From contig NZ_JAINVG010000007.1 of the NCBI RefSeq assembly GCF_020400725.1, forward strand, positions 1 through 64,000: a stretch of 64,000 bases of DNA. The letters run 5' to 3'. The position numbers and the translations under genes were made by a program. Positions 39,590 through 47,665 of the stretch are shown here, piece by piece. Each line of letters starts with the position of its first letter. Position 1 is the stretch's first letter. A model generated the notes under the pieces. The model worked only from the letters and a program-made list of their open reading frames with translations. It was not told where the DNA came from and searched no databases. The DNA comes from Streptomyces sp. NK15101 (GTDB taxonomy: Bacteria > Actinomycetota > Actinomycetes > Streptomycetales > Streptomycetaceae).

Positions 39590-40075
39590 ATGACCCGCAT
39601 GACCTGGACTTTCCCTCCCGAGCGCGTCGACACCCCGGAAGCGACCGCCCTCCGGCGCGACTACTACTACGACGTGGCCAGCAGTTACTGGAAGCGGCCC
39701 GCGACCGAGATCGAGATAGACGAGGGCCTGCTGAACGACGGCGTCGAGCTCCTGACCCCGCCGACCGGGCAGTTCCTGGTCGCGCGGTTCGAGGGGAAGC
39801 CGGCCGGCTGCGGCGGGATCCTGATGCTGGACGGCGAACGCGCCGAGCTGACCCGGGTCTTCCTGCGGCGCGACTTCCGCGGCAGGGGCGGCGCGGACGG
39901 CCTGCTGCGGAGTCTGGAGGAGGAGGCGCGCGGCCTCGGCGCGCGCCGGATGGTCCTCAACACGCGCCTCGACCTGGTCGAGGCGCGGGCCCTGTACGCG
40001 CGGCACGGGTACGCGGAGATCCCCGCGTACTGCACCGGCCCCTATATGGAGATCTGGTACGGCAAGGAGCTCTGA
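39590..40075 (+). CDS. GNAT-family N-acetyltransferase
   Basis: The 161-residue enzyme has the acetyl-CoA-binding GNAT signature LTRVFLRRDFRGRGGADGLLRSLEEEARGLGARRMVLNTR, with the pyrophosphate loop R-D-F-R-G-R-G-G-A. The closing segment is ALYARHGYAEIPAYCTGPYMEIWYGKEL. The N-terminal 50 residues include DYYYDVASSYWKRPATEIEID. The ATG at 39590 has a second Met three codons later (39599). It lies 33 bp after the MhuD-like gene and may be co-transcribed. The substrate is unknown. Confidence 0.9.
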   Translation: MTRMTWTFPPERVDTPEATALRRDYYYDVASSYWKRPATEIEIDEGLLNDGVELLTPPTGQFLVARFEGKPAGCGGILMLDGERAELTRVFLRRDFRGRGGADGLLRSLEEEARGLGARRMVLNTRLDLVEARALYARHGYAEIPAYCTGPYMEIWYGKEL

Positions 40076-40137
40076 GCCCGTGTCCCGCGGGTTCGGGACC
40101 GCGCACCCCGGGTCCGAGGCCGGCGGCACGGGCGAAG

Positions 40138-40171
40138 AGCCCTGAGCCGCGCACCCCGCGGGTTCAGGGCT
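40138..40171. terminator. Bidirectional terminator between GNAT and MFS genes
   Basis: AGCCCTGA (40138-40145) pairs with TCAGGGCT (40164-40171), with an inner CCGCG/CGCGG stem. It includes the stop codon of the efflux pump gene and lies 62 bp after the GNAT stop. Confidence 0.65.
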
Positions 40172-42224
40172 GGTGGTCGCGGGGCGGCTCGGGTGCGCGG
40201 GGCCGCTCCCCGTCCGAGCCGCACAGCTCCGCCGTCAGCTCCTCCACCAGCTGCACGAGGTCGGTCGGCCGGTCGGGCCCCCACCAGTCGCCGAGGAGTT
40301 CGGCGAGCGACTCCTCCCGGGCCCCGGCCAGTACCGCCGCCGCCCGCACGCCGTCCTCGGTGAGGACCAGCTGGACGCCCTCCCGGCTCGCGAGCCGCCG
40401 CTCCTCCACCTGCCGGGACGCCTCCGTGATCACCCGCAGCGGTACGGGGGTGACCTCGGCGAGCCGGGCGGGCTCGACGGTCCCGTGGCGGCGGAGGCGC
40501 AGCAGCAGCCAGCTCGCGGCGGGCAGCAGGTCGAGCCCGGCGCGTTCGGTGATCTTCACGTAGATCGCCTTGCGGCCCTCCCTGGAACCGAGGACGGACA
40601 GGGCGCGGGCGCACTCGTCGTACGAGGAGCGCTCGACCGGGTTGGAGGCCAGGGTCTGGCTGGTGTCGGGCGCGGTGACGGAGGCGCGCAGCTTGTCCTC
40701 CTTCAGGAACCAGGCGATGACGAAGGCGACGAGGACGACGGGTGCCGCGTACAGGAAGACGTCCGTGATGGACGTGGCGTACGCGTGCAGGACGGCCGGC
40801 CGCAGCTCGGGCGGGAGCTGGGCGATGGCGCGCGGGTCGGCGGCGACCTGGCCGGGGCCGGTGCCGGGCGGGAGTTCCGTCCCCGCGCTCGCGAACACGT
40901 CGGCGAGTTCGCCGGTGAGCCGGTTGGTGAAGATCGTGCCGAAGACGGCGACGCCGAACGAGGCGCCGATGGAGCGGAAGAAGGTGGCTCCGGAGGTGGC
41001 GACGCCGAGGTCCTCGTACGAGACGGCGTTCTGCACGACCAGGACGAGGACCTGCATGACGAGGCCGAGTCCGGCGCCGAAGACGAAGAAGCGGACGCTC
41101 ATCGACCAGGTCGAGCTGGTCTCCGTGAGCTGGTGGAGGAGGAGCAGGCCGAGCGCGGTGAGGGCGGTGCCCGCGATGGGGAAGACCTTCCAGCGGCCGG
41201 TGCGCGAGACGATCTGCCCGGAGGCGGTCGAGGTGATCAGCAGGCCGAGGACCATGGGCAGCATGTGGACGCCCGACATGGTCGGGGTGACGCCCTGGAC
41301 CACCTGGAGGAAGGTCGGCAGATAGGTCATCGCGCCGAACATGGCGAAGCCGACGACGAAGCTGATGACGGAGACGAGGCTGAAGGTCCGGATCCGGAAC
41401 AGTCTGAGCGGCAGTACGGGCTCGACGGCCCGCCGCTCGACGTACACGAACCAGACGAGGAGTACGGCTCCGAGGACGGCGAGGCCGATGATCTGCGCCG
41501 ATCCCCACGCCCAGGTGGTGCCGCCGAGGGAGGCCACCAGGACCAGGCAGGTGGCGACCGAGGCGATGAGGAAGGTGCCGAGGTAGTCGATCGTGTGCCG
41601 GGTGGAGCGCACCGGGATGTGCAGCACGGCTGCGATCACGAAGAGCGCGACGATCCCGATCGGCAGGTTGACGTAGAACACCCAGCGCCAGGAGAGGTGC
41701 TCGGTGAAGAGCCCGCCGAGCAGCGGGCCGAGGACGCTGGTGGCGCCGAAGACGGCGCCGAAGAGGCCCTGGTACCTGCCGCGCTCCCGGGGCGGGACGA
41801 GGTCGCCGACGATCGCCATCGACAGGACCATGAGGCCGCCGCCGCCGAGGCCCTGGATCGCGCGGAAGGCGATGAGCTGCGGCATGTTCTGGGCGATGCC
41901 GCAGAGGGCGGAGCCGATGAGGAAGACGACGATGGCGGCCTGGAAGAGCTTCTTGCGCCCGTACTGGTCGCCGAGCTTGCCCCAGAGGGGGGTCGCGGCC
42001 GTGGACGCCAGCATGTAGGCGGTGACCACCCAGGAGAGGTGCTCCATGCCGCCGAGCTCGCTGACGATGGTCGGCAGGGCGGTGGAGACGATGGTCTGGT
42101 CGAGTGCGGCGAGCAGCATGCCGAGCAGCAGCGCGCCGATCGCGACGAGGACGGTGCGGTGGCTCCGCCCCTCCCCGGGCGCGGGGGCGTCGCCGAGCCG
42201 GTCCGGGCTTGTGTCCTGGGCCAT
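40164..42224 (-). CDS. DHA2-family MFS multidrug efflux pump with C-terminal MarR-like extension
   Basis: The 686-residue pump has 14 predicted helices. Family motifs are LAALDQTIVSTALPTIVSELGG (motif D1), GKLGDQYGRKKLF (motif A), IGSALCGIAQNMPQLIAFRAIQGLGGGGLMVLSMAIVGDLVPPRERGRYQGLFGAVFGATSVLGPLLGG (motifs B and C) and WRWVFYVNLPIGI. After helix 14 a cytoplasmic extension of about 125 residues resembles a winged helix (RAGLDLLPAASWLLLRLRRHG, ITEASRQVEERRLASREGVQLVLTEDGVRAAAVL). A pump fused to a MarR-like domain may regulate itself. ATG 42224 follows GGAGAC. Confidence 0.9.
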   Translation of the reverse strand: MAQDTSPDRLGDAPAPGEGRSHRTVLVAIGALLLGMLLAALDQTIVSTALPTIVSELGGMEHLSWVVTAYMLASTAATPLWGKLGDQYGRKKLFQAAIVVFLIGSALCGIAQNMPQLIAFRAIQGLGGGGLMVLSMAIVGDLVPPRERGRYQGLFGAVFGATSVLGPLLGGLFTEHLSWRWVFYVNLPIGIVALFVIAAVLHIPVRSTRHTIDYLGTFLIASVATCLVLVASLGGTTWAWGSAQIIGLAVLGAVLLVWFVYVERRAVEPVLPLRLFRIRTFSLVSVISFVVGFAMFGAMTYLPTFLQVVQGVTPTMSGVHMLPMVLGLLITSTASGQIVSRTGRWKVFPIAGTALTALGLLLLHQLTETSSTWSMSVRFFVFGAGLGLVMQVLVLVVQNAVSYEDLGVATSGATFFRSIGASFGVAVFGTIFTNRLTGELADVFASAGTELPPGTGPGQVAADPRAIAQLPPELRPAVLHAYATSITDVFLYAAPVVLVAFVIAWFLKEDKLRASVTAPDTSQTLASNPVERSSYDECARALSVLGSREGRKAIYVKITERAGLDLLPAASWLLLRLRRHGTVEPARLAEVTPVPLRVITEASRQVEERRLASREGVQLVLTEDGVRAAAVLAGAREESLAELLGDWWGPDRPTDLVQLVEELTAELCGSDGERPRAPEPPRDHQP

Positions 42225-42364
42225 GGGGTCTCCGTCTCCGTGGGCGGCCCCTCCATCCTGGTCCGAATGTCCCGTTATGGCCTGTGGAGGGGCACGGCCG
42301 TTCGCCCGCCGTACAGGGTCGGGCTGCATAATCGCTCGCAGTGGTATCGGGGAGGGGACCCATC

Positions 42365-43609
42365 ATGACCGGACACGTCTGTCCTGAATGCGGTGTACAC
42401 AGACCTGGCTGCGCCTGCGCCAGGGCGGCCGAGACGGCGGCGGCCGAGGACTTCGACCCGCTCAGGATCAGGCCGTACGTGACCCTGGACGCCTCGGACG
42501 GGCCGGACGGGCCGGACGGGGGCGGCGCGAGGGGCTCGTACGGGGCGGGGGATCCGTACGGAGCGGGAGGCGGTGCGGCAGGGCCGGACGGGGAGCCGAC
42601 CGCGTTCCTTCCGGCGCACTCGGCCGGGCCGGCGTACTCGGCGGGGCCGGCGTACTTGGCCGGGCCGTCGCATGCGCAGGCGCCGGAGCCCGCGCATGCG
42701 ACGGAGTCGGCGTACTCGACGGAGTCCGCGCACTCGGCCGAGGACCCGCCGACCGCCCAGCTGACGGCGATCCGCCCGGGGCACGGCCTCACGGCACCGA
42801 TGCCGGCGGCGGATCCGGCGGCGTACCCCGCCGAAGCGGCGGCGGATCCCGGACGCGGTCGGGATCCGGAGCCGTACCCGGGATTCGCGGGCTCGGAGGC
42901 GTACCCCGAGGGCGGCCACCCCGGCGACGCGGGCGGTGCCTCCGAGACGATGCCGCTGCTGCTGCGCGGCGTCGGCGACGTGCCGCGCGCGCACGGCCAG
43001 GAGCGGGCGCGGGGCCGCAGGCGCGGCGCGGTGGTCGCGGCGGTGGCCGCCGTCGCCGTGGCGGGCACCGCGGCCCTGGCGGCGGCCGTCCTCGGCGGCG
43101 CGGACGGGACCGACGACCGGGCGGCCGTCCCTGAGGTGACCACGAGCGCGTCCCTGAACGTCGCCGTGTCGGAGGCGCCGTCCCCTTCCTCGGAGACCCC
43201 CGAGCCGACCGCGTCCTCCCCCACCCCGCAGCGGACGTCCGCGTCGCCGTCCCCCACCCCCTCCCCGGTCCGCACCACCGCGAGCGCGGAGGCGTCGACG
43301 AGCCCGGCGGCCCCTCCGGCCGCCCCCTCGGCACCGACGACCGCGGCACCGACGGCGACGCCGTCCGCGCGGCCGACCGAGGAGACGGCGGTCACGCTGA
43401 GCCTCGGCTCGACGGGCGAGGAGGTGGTCGAACTCCAGGCGCGGCTGACCCTGGCGGGGGCGTACCACGGGGACGTGGACGGGCAGTACGACCAGGAGGT
43501 CTGGCGTGCGGTGAAGAACTACCAGTCCTGGATGTACATCCAGGGCGACCCGAAGGGCGTGTACGGCCCCCACACCCGCGAGGCCCTGGAACGGAGCACC
43601 TGGCTGTAG
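42365..43609 (+). CDS. Membrane protein with zinc-ribbon-like start and C-terminal peptidoglycan-binding domain
   Basis: The 414-residue protein starts with CPECGVHRPGCAC, a likely zinc knuckle on the cytoplasmic side. A Gly/Ser/Pro/Ala-rich disordered region (about residues 50-215) follows, then a membrane helix (GAVVAAVAAVAVAGTAALAAAVLGG), a Ser/Thr/Pro-rich wall-spanning linker and a C-terminal PG_binding_1 domain (LGSTGEEVVELQARLTLAGAYHGDVDGQYDQEVWRAVKNYQSW, GVYGPHTREALE). It could connect membrane and cell wall. ATG 42365 has GGGGAGGGG upstream. It is divergent from the efflux pump gene. Confidence 0.85.
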   Translation: MTGHVCPECGVHRPGCACARAAETAAAEDFDPLRIRPYVTLDASDGPDGPDGGGARGSYGAGDPYGAGGGAAGPDGEPTAFLPAHSAGPAYSAGPAYLAGPSHAQAPEPAHATESAYSTESAHSAEDPPTAQLTAIRPGHGLTAPMPAADPAAYPAEAAADPGRGRDPEPYPGFAGSEAYPEGGHPGDAGGASETMPLLLRGVGDVPRAHGQERARGRRRGAVVAAVAAVAVAGTAALAAAVLGGADGTDDRAAVPEVTTSASLNVAVSEAPSPSSETPEPTASSPTPQRTSASPSPTPSPVRTTASAEASTSPAAPPAAPSAPTTAAPTATPSARPTEETAVTLSLGSTGEEVVELQARLTLAGAYHGDVDGQYDQEVWRAVKNYQSWMYIQGDPKGVYGPHTREALERSTWL

Positions 43610-43680
43610 AGCCGGTGCGGCGGGGGCGACGGCCGGTGGACGGCCGGCGGCAGGCAGGCGATGGTCGGCGGGCGGTCGGC

Positions 43681-43730
43681 GGCCAGCAGGCGACGGGCGG
43701 GCGACGGCCAGCAGGCGACGGGCGGGCGAC
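43681..43730 (+). repeat. Two exact tandem copies of a 25-bp GC repeat
   Basis: 43681-43705 and 43706-43730 are identical 25-bp units beginning GGCCAGCAGGCGACGG. Degenerate partial units (GGCCGCCAGCGGGCAACGG and GGTCGGCGGGCGGTCGGC) extend the array over about 43625-43800. It lies between the stop of the peptidoglycan-binding protein gene and the HAD promoter. Confidence 0.8.
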
Positions 43731-43848
43731 GGCCGCCAGCGGGCAACGGGGGGCCGGCGACAGGGCCCGGTGGCGGTCGGCGGCAGGGCTCGGGATTCCA
43801 GCACTCGGACCGGTTGGCCAAGACGGCCCTCGGTTTTGTATCGTAAAA

Positions 43849-43902
43849 GAACAAAGTGGCCCCGCCCGCACTCCCTGACCGGTGGGCGGGACCACTTCGT
43901 TC
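43849..43902 (+). promoter_or_regulatory. Long 5'-leader hairpin before the HAD phosphatase gene
   Basis: Two 19-base arms (43849-43867 and 43884-43902) pair at 17 positions around a 16-base loop. An AT-richer promoter-like stretch lies just upstream (TTTTGTATCGTAAAAG) and the gene start 27 bp downstream, so the hairpin should form at the beginning of the mRNA. It may be an attenuator, an mRNA stabiliser or a regulator-binding dyad; which one is unknown. Confidence 0.65.
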
Positions 43903-43928
43903 TCCGTGCCACCCCTCCTGGAGACCCG

Positions 43929-44597
43929 ATGCCCGCCAGCACCCCGGCAAAGCTCACCGCCCGCGCCCTCCTCCTCGACATGGACGGCACCCTCGTCGAC
44001 TCGGACGCCGTCGTCGAGCGCTGCTGGCGCCGCTGGGCGGACCGGCACGGGCTCGACGCGGGCGAGGTGCTCAAGGTGGTCCACGGCCGCCAGGGCTTCG
44101 CGACGATGGCCGTCCTCCTCCCGGACCGCCCGATGGCGGAGAACCACGCCGACAACCGGCTGATGCTGGCCGAGGAGACCGCCGACCTCGACGGGGTCGT
44201 CCCCGTCCCCGGCGCCCCCGCCTTCCTGGCCGCGATCGCGGACCTCCCGCACGCCCTGGTGACCTCCGCGGACGAGGCCCTCGCCCAGGCCAGGATGGGC
44301 GCGGCAGCACTCCCCGTACCGGAGACCCGGATCACCGCCGAGAGCGTCGGCGCCAGCAAGCCGGACCCGGAGGGCTTCCTCAAGGGCGCGGCGGCGCTGG
44401 GCTTCACCCCGGCGGACTGCGTGGTCTTCGAGGACTCCGAGGCGGGCATCCAGGCGGGCCGCGCGGCCGGCATGCGCGTCGTGGGCGTGGGTCCGCGCGC
44501 GGCGGCCTTCGCGCCGGACGTGCACGTCGCCGACCTCACGCGGCTGCGGGCGGAGCACGCGGAGAACGGCTCGATCACGCTGACCGCACTGCCGTAG
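43929..44597 (+). CDS. HAD-family sugar-phosphate phosphatase
   Basis: The 222-residue HAD hydrolase has motif I LLLDMDGTLVDSDAVV (nucleophile Asp in DMDGT), motif II LVTSADEALA (Thr/Ser), motif III Lys in GASKPDPEGFLKGAAALG, and motif IV CVVFEDSEAGIQAGRAAGMRVVGV. The DMDGTLVDS start and cap length fit phosphoglycolate or 2-deoxyglucose-6-phosphate phosphatase relatives. ATG 43929 follows GGAG. Its last 18 bases are duplicated as a direct repeat just past the stop (44581-44618), a small local duplication. A 15-bp terminator follows. Confidence 0.9.
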   Translation: MPASTPAKLTARALLLDMDGTLVDSDAVVERCWRRWADRHGLDAGEVLKVVHGRQGFATMAVLLPDRPMAENHADNRLMLAEETADLDGVVPVPGAPAFLAAIADLPHALVTSADEALAQARMGAAALPVPETRITAESVGASKPDPEGFLKGAAALGFTPADCVVFEDSEAGIQAGRAAGMRVVGVGPRAAAFAPDVHVADLTRLRAEHAENGSITLTALP

Positions 44598-44637
44598 AGC
44601 TGACCGCACTGTCGTAGACACGACACCTCCCTCTTCC

Positions 44638-44672
44638 CTCGCGCGCGGCCGGAGCCTCCGGCCGCGCGCGAG
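44638..44672 (+). terminator. Terminator after the HAD phosphatase gene
   Basis: A perfect 15-bp stem (44638-44652 with 44658-44672) with a 5-base loop lies 40 bp after the stop. Confidence 0.85.
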
Positions 44673-44918
44673 GCGTTTCCGGGGCGGGCCGCGCCCCCGC
44701 TCCCCGCACCCCTCCCCCTCGAACCCCTGAACGCTGGGCGGAATCTGCCGCTCCATCAGGACCCGCACACCCCTTGATGTGACGTGTTCATGTCGCCACT
44801 CTGTTACCTGGCGCCCCCCTCGCGGAAACCTGGCGCCGCCACGATGACCGGGCCCGACCGCCCGGCACCCCGCGGGGACGGCAACCAGCCAAGGTCCCCC
44901 CACATCAAGGGAGTTCAC

Positions 44919-45569
44919 ATGCCCGTCGGCATGATCTACGCGCGTCGACTCGCCGTTCTCGCCACCTCCGCCACCCTCGCCGTCACCGGCCTCCTCGCCA
45001 CCGCACCGGCGGCGCAGGCCGCCATGCCGACCCCGGTCAGCGCCGCGACCGCCCGCACCTACCTGGCCGCCCTCACGGTCAAGGCGGAAGGTTCCACCAC
45101 GGGTTACAGCCGGGACCTCTTCCCGCACTGGATCACCCAGTCCGGCACCTGCAACACGCGCGAGACCGTCCTCAAGCGCGACGGCGTGAACGTCGTCACC
45201 GACTCCAACTGCGCCGCGACCAGCGGCAGCTGGTACTCCGAGTACGACGGCGCCACCTGGACCCTCGCCTCCGACCTGGACATCGACCACATGGTCCCGC
45301 TCGCCGAGGCCTGGCGCTCGGGCGCGAACTCCTGGACCACCGCCCAGCGCCAGTCCTTCGCGAACGACCTCACGCGGCCGCAGCTCATAGCCGTCACCGA
45401 CAACGTCAACCAGGCCAAGGGCGACCAGGACCCGGCGACGTGGCTGCCCCCGCGGACGGCCTACCGCTGCACGTACGTCCGGGCGTGGGTGCAGGTGAAG
45501 TACTACTGGAGCCTCAGCGTGGACTCCGCCGAGAAGAGCGCCCTCCAGTCCGCCCTCAACGGCTGCTGA
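44919..45569 (+). CDS. Secreted HNH-type nuclease (DUF1524-like)
   Basis: The 216-residue protein has a signal peptide (LAVLATSATLAVTGLLATAPAAQA) and a beta-beta-alpha-metal nuclease core. LDIDHMVPLAEAWRSGANSW supplies the Asp-His pair and NDLTRPQLIAVTDNVNQAKGDQDPATWLPP supplies the Asn and acidic residues typical of secreted Streptomyces nucleases. Two Cys pairs (GTCNTRE/DSNCAA and YRCTY/NGC) fit disulfides. It would degrade extracellular DNA. AAGGGAG precedes the ATG 44919; in-frame ATGs upstream lack conservation. The upstream 120 bp carry the promoter but no recognisable operator. Confidence 0.9.
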   Translation: MPVGMIYARRLAVLATSATLAVTGLLATAPAAQAAMPTPVSAATARTYLAALTVKAEGSTTGYSRDLFPHWITQSGTCNTRETVLKRDGVNVVTDSNCAATSGSWYSEYDGATWTLASDLDIDHMVPLAEAWRSGANSWTTAQRQSFANDLTRPQLIAVTDNVNQAKGDQDPATWLPPRTAYRCTYVRAWVQVKYYWSLSVDSAEKSALQSALNGC

Positions 45570-45598
45570 CGACGGGTCCACCGAACTCGCGTCAGCGA

Positions 45599-45640
45599 CG
45601 GCCACCGGGAGCGAGCCCCACCACACACCCCCGGTGGCCG
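45599..45640 (+). terminator. Terminator after the secreted nuclease gene
   Basis: An 11-bp perfect stem (45599-45609 with 45630-45640) with a 20-base loop lies just before the DoxX promoter. Confidence 0.6.
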
Positions 45641-45648
45641 AATGTTGA

Positions 45649-45658
45649 ACTTGCAAGT
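45649..45658. promoter_or_regulatory. Palindrome ACTTGCAAGT upstream of doxX
   Basis: A perfect 10-bp dyad in the AT-rich TTGAACTTGCAAGTACTAG context lies about 97 bp before the DoxX start. Such short dyads often bind MarR/HxlR-type redox regulators, but the regulator here is unknown. Confidence 0.45.
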
Positions 45659-45754
45659 ACTAGTGAGGGGTGCCTAACCTGACGACCTCATCGGTTTCCG
45701 TCCCCCGCGCCCTGTCCCCCACGGACGGGGCCGGACCGAAGGAGTCACACCCCC

Positions 45755-46264
45755 ATGACCGACCTGAACGCCCCGAACACCGCCAAGGCCGGTGCCCCTG
45801 GTGCGCCTGGCGCCCCCGCGAGCCTCGCCGCACGTCTGAACCAGGCCCAGCCCTACGCGCTCGGCCTCTTCCGCATCGTCGTCGGCCTGCTCTTCGCCTG
45901 CCACGGCGCCTCCTCGCTCTTCGGCGTCCTCGGCGTCAGCGCGACACCGGCCGGCACCTGGCCGAGCTGGTACGCGGCCGTCGTCCAGCTCGGCGCCGGC
46001 GTCCTGGTCCTGGCCGGACTCGGTACCCGGAGCGCCGCCTTCCTGGCCTCGGGCTCGATGGCGTACGCGTACTTCAAGGTCCACCAGCCGGAGTCGCTCC
46101 TGCCGATCCAGAACGGCGGCGAGAGCGCGGCCATGTTCTGCTGGGCCTTCGCGCTGCTCGTGTTCACGGGCCCGGGCGCCCTGGCCCTCGACCGGCTCTT
46201 CGGCGCCGGGGAGACGACGGACGCGGAGGCACGGGAGGAGCGGGGCACGCCGGTCGCGGCCTGA
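45755..46264 (+). CDS. DoxX-family membrane protein
   Basis: The 169-residue protein has four hydrophobic helices with DoxX features: LGLFRIVVGLLFACHGASSLFG, WYAAVVQLGAGVLVLAGLGTRSAAFLASGSMAYAYF, and ESAAMFCWAFALLVFTGPGALALDRLFG. A Gly/Ala/Pro-rich N-terminus of about 25 residues is non-conserved. DoxX proteins are linked to thiol and redox stress in actinobacteria. The ATG follows AAGGAG. A strong hairpin at 46316 terminates it. Confidence 0.9.
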   Translation: MTDLNAPNTAKAGAPGAPGAPASLAARLNQAQPYALGLFRIVVGLLFACHGASSLFGVLGVSATPAGTWPSWYAAVVQLGAGVLVLAGLGTRSAAFLASGSMAYAYFKVHQPESLLPIQNGGESAAMFCWAFALLVFTGPGALALDRLFGAGETTDAEAREERGTPVAA

Positions 46265-46315
46265 CGCACGAGCGGGACGCGACGGCGCGGCGCCTGACGT
46301 ACGAGCACGACCACC

Positions 46316-46358
46316 GGGAGGGACCGGAAACCGCAGCTCGGTTTCCGGCCCCTCTCCC
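46316..46358 (+). terminator. Terminator after doxX
   Basis: CCGGAAACCG (46324-46333) pairs perfectly with CGGTTTCCGG (46339-46348) around a 5-base loop, and GGGAGGGA/CCCCTCTCCC extends the stem imperfectly. Confidence 0.8.
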
Positions 46359-46439
46359 CACCGGCTCACCGACCCGGGTCCCGACGGCCACCGCAGGAGC
46401 CGGCCCGGTGCGGGCCTCCGTAGCGACGCCGTCCGCACC

Positions 46440-46640
46440 GACCGACCGGCCCCCGTACCGACCGGCCTCCGTACCGACCGACCTCGCAGCCCGCCGACCC
46501 CCGCGCCCACCGACCGGCCCCCGTGCCCACCGACCGGCCTCCGCACCCGCCGGCCGGCCCCGTGCCCACCGGCCTCCGCACCCGCCGGCCGGCCCCGTGC
46601 CCACCGGCCTCCGCACCGGTCGGCCCTCCGTACCCACCGG
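46440..46640 (+). repeat. GC-rich tandem repeats (35-bp unit) between doxX and dedA
   Basis: The core is two exact 35-bp copies, 46536-46570 and 46571-46605, starting GGCCTCCGCACCCGCCGGCC, followed by a partial third copy to 46617. Diverged units of the form CCGACCGGCCTCCGTACC/CCGACCGGCCCCCGTGCC precede it from about 46440. No gene fits the 46359-46675 gap. Confidence 0.8.
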
Positions 46641-46675
46641 CGGTCGGTCGCCCGCCCCCGCGTAGGCTCTGGCCT

Positions 46676-47305
46676 GTGAATCTGCTCGACAGCCTGGGCT
46701 CGCTGCGGTCGCTCGCCGCCGGCCCATGGATCTACCCGGTCGTGGCGACGTCGATCCTGCTCGACGTCTTCCTGCCCGTGCTGCCGAGCGGCTTCCTCGT
46801 GATCACCGCCGCCACGGCGGCGGCGACGGCCACCGGCGTCTCCCCCGGGGTGCCGTCGCTCCTCCCCCTGCTCCTCTGCGCGGCCGGCGCCTCGGTGCTC
46901 GGCGACTTCCTCGCGTACCGGCTGGCGCTGCGCGGCGGGGCCAGGCTGGACCGGGCGATCGGACGCTCGCGCCGCCTCTCACTGGCGCAGGAACGTCTCG
47001 GCACCGCGCTCGCGCGGGGCGGCGGACTGCTCGTGGTGCTCGCACGCTTCGCCCCGGCCGGCCGCTCCGTGGTCTCCCTGGGCGCGGGCGCGGCGAAGCG
47101 GCGGGTCGAGGAGTTCCTGCCGTGGTCGGCGCTGGCGGGCGTGACCTGGGCCTCGTACAGCGTGGGGCTCGGCTGGCTGGGCGGTCAGTGGCTGGGCGCG
47201 ACCTGGTTCAGCGCGGGGGTGTCGACCCTCGCGCTCTTCCTGGCGGGCGGCCTCGCGGCGTACCTCATACGGCGTCCGGCTGCGGCTCCCGCGCCGGCGT
47301 CCTGA
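46676..47305 (+). CDS. DedA/SNARE-associated (VTT domain) membrane protein
   Basis: The 209-residue membrane protein has the DedA hallmarks VATSILLDVFLPVLPSGFLVITAATAAATATG, LLCAAGASVLGDFLAYRLALRGG and LVVLARFAPAGRSVVSLGAGAAKRRVEEFLPWSALAGVTWASYSVGLGWLGG, including the F-x-x-[G/A]-R motif. DedA proteins act as lipid scramblases or flippases, for example for undecaprenyl phosphate. The start GTG 46676 lies only about 8 bases after a TAGGCT -10-like box, suggesting a leaderless mRNA. The 3' end overlaps the convergent DUF2277 gene by 41 bp. Confidence 0.9.
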   Translation: MNLLDSLGSLRSLAAGPWIYPVVATSILLDVFLPVLPSGFLVITAATAAATATGVSPGVPSLLPLLLCAAGASVLGDFLAYRLALRGGARLDRAIGRSRRLSLAQERLGTALARGGGLLVVLARFAPAGRSVVSLGAGAAKRRVEEFLPWSALAGVTWASYSVGLGWLGGQWLGATWFSAGVSTLALFLAGGLAAYLIRRPAAAPAPAS

Positions 47306-47558
47306 CGGCGTCCGGCCGAGGCTCCCGCGTCCTGACGGCGGCGGGGTGCGCGCCGCGCACCTCCAGGCTGCCGAGGAGTCTCGCGGTCGCGTCGGCGATC
47401 TCGTCCACGGCCCGCTCGAAGGCCTCGCGGTTGTGGGCGGCGGGAGCGCGGAAGCCGGAGACCTTGCGGACGTACTGCAGGGCGGCGGCGCGGATGTCGT
47501 CCTCGGTCGCCTCCTCGGGCAGGACGGGCGGGCGGAGCGTCTTGATGCTGCGGCACAT
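47265..47558 (-). CDS. DUF2277 family protein
   Basis: The 97-residue protein begins MCRSIKTLRPPVLPEEATEDDIRAAALQYVRKVSGFRAPAAHN, the unmistakable DUF2277 signature, followed by EAFERAVDEIADATARLLGSL. The function of the family is unknown. The last 25 residues are a Pro/Arg-rich repeat (AVRTREPRPDAVRTPAREPQPDAV) not usual for the family. They overlap the 3' end of the dedA gene, so stop loss with read-through into repetitive DNA may have extended the protein. Confidence 0.9.
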   Translation of the reverse strand: MCRSIKTLRPPVLPEEATEDDIRAAALQYVRKVSGFRAPAAHNREAFERAVDEIADATARLLGSLEVRGAHPAAVRTREPRPDAVRTPAREPQPDAV

Positions 47559-47665
47559 GTCTCCAGTGTGGCGCGGACCACTGACAGCCGCCCCGAGCAC
47601 GCCGCGCCCCGGGAACGCCCGCTCACACCCGTCCACTCCCCCACCCACCACCTCTCTCACCCCCA

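Noticed and set aside
46440..46640. CRISPR or coding Pro-rich repeat protein
   Set aside because: The 35-bp units are directly adjacent without spacers, and the open frames through them have no start or ribosome site.
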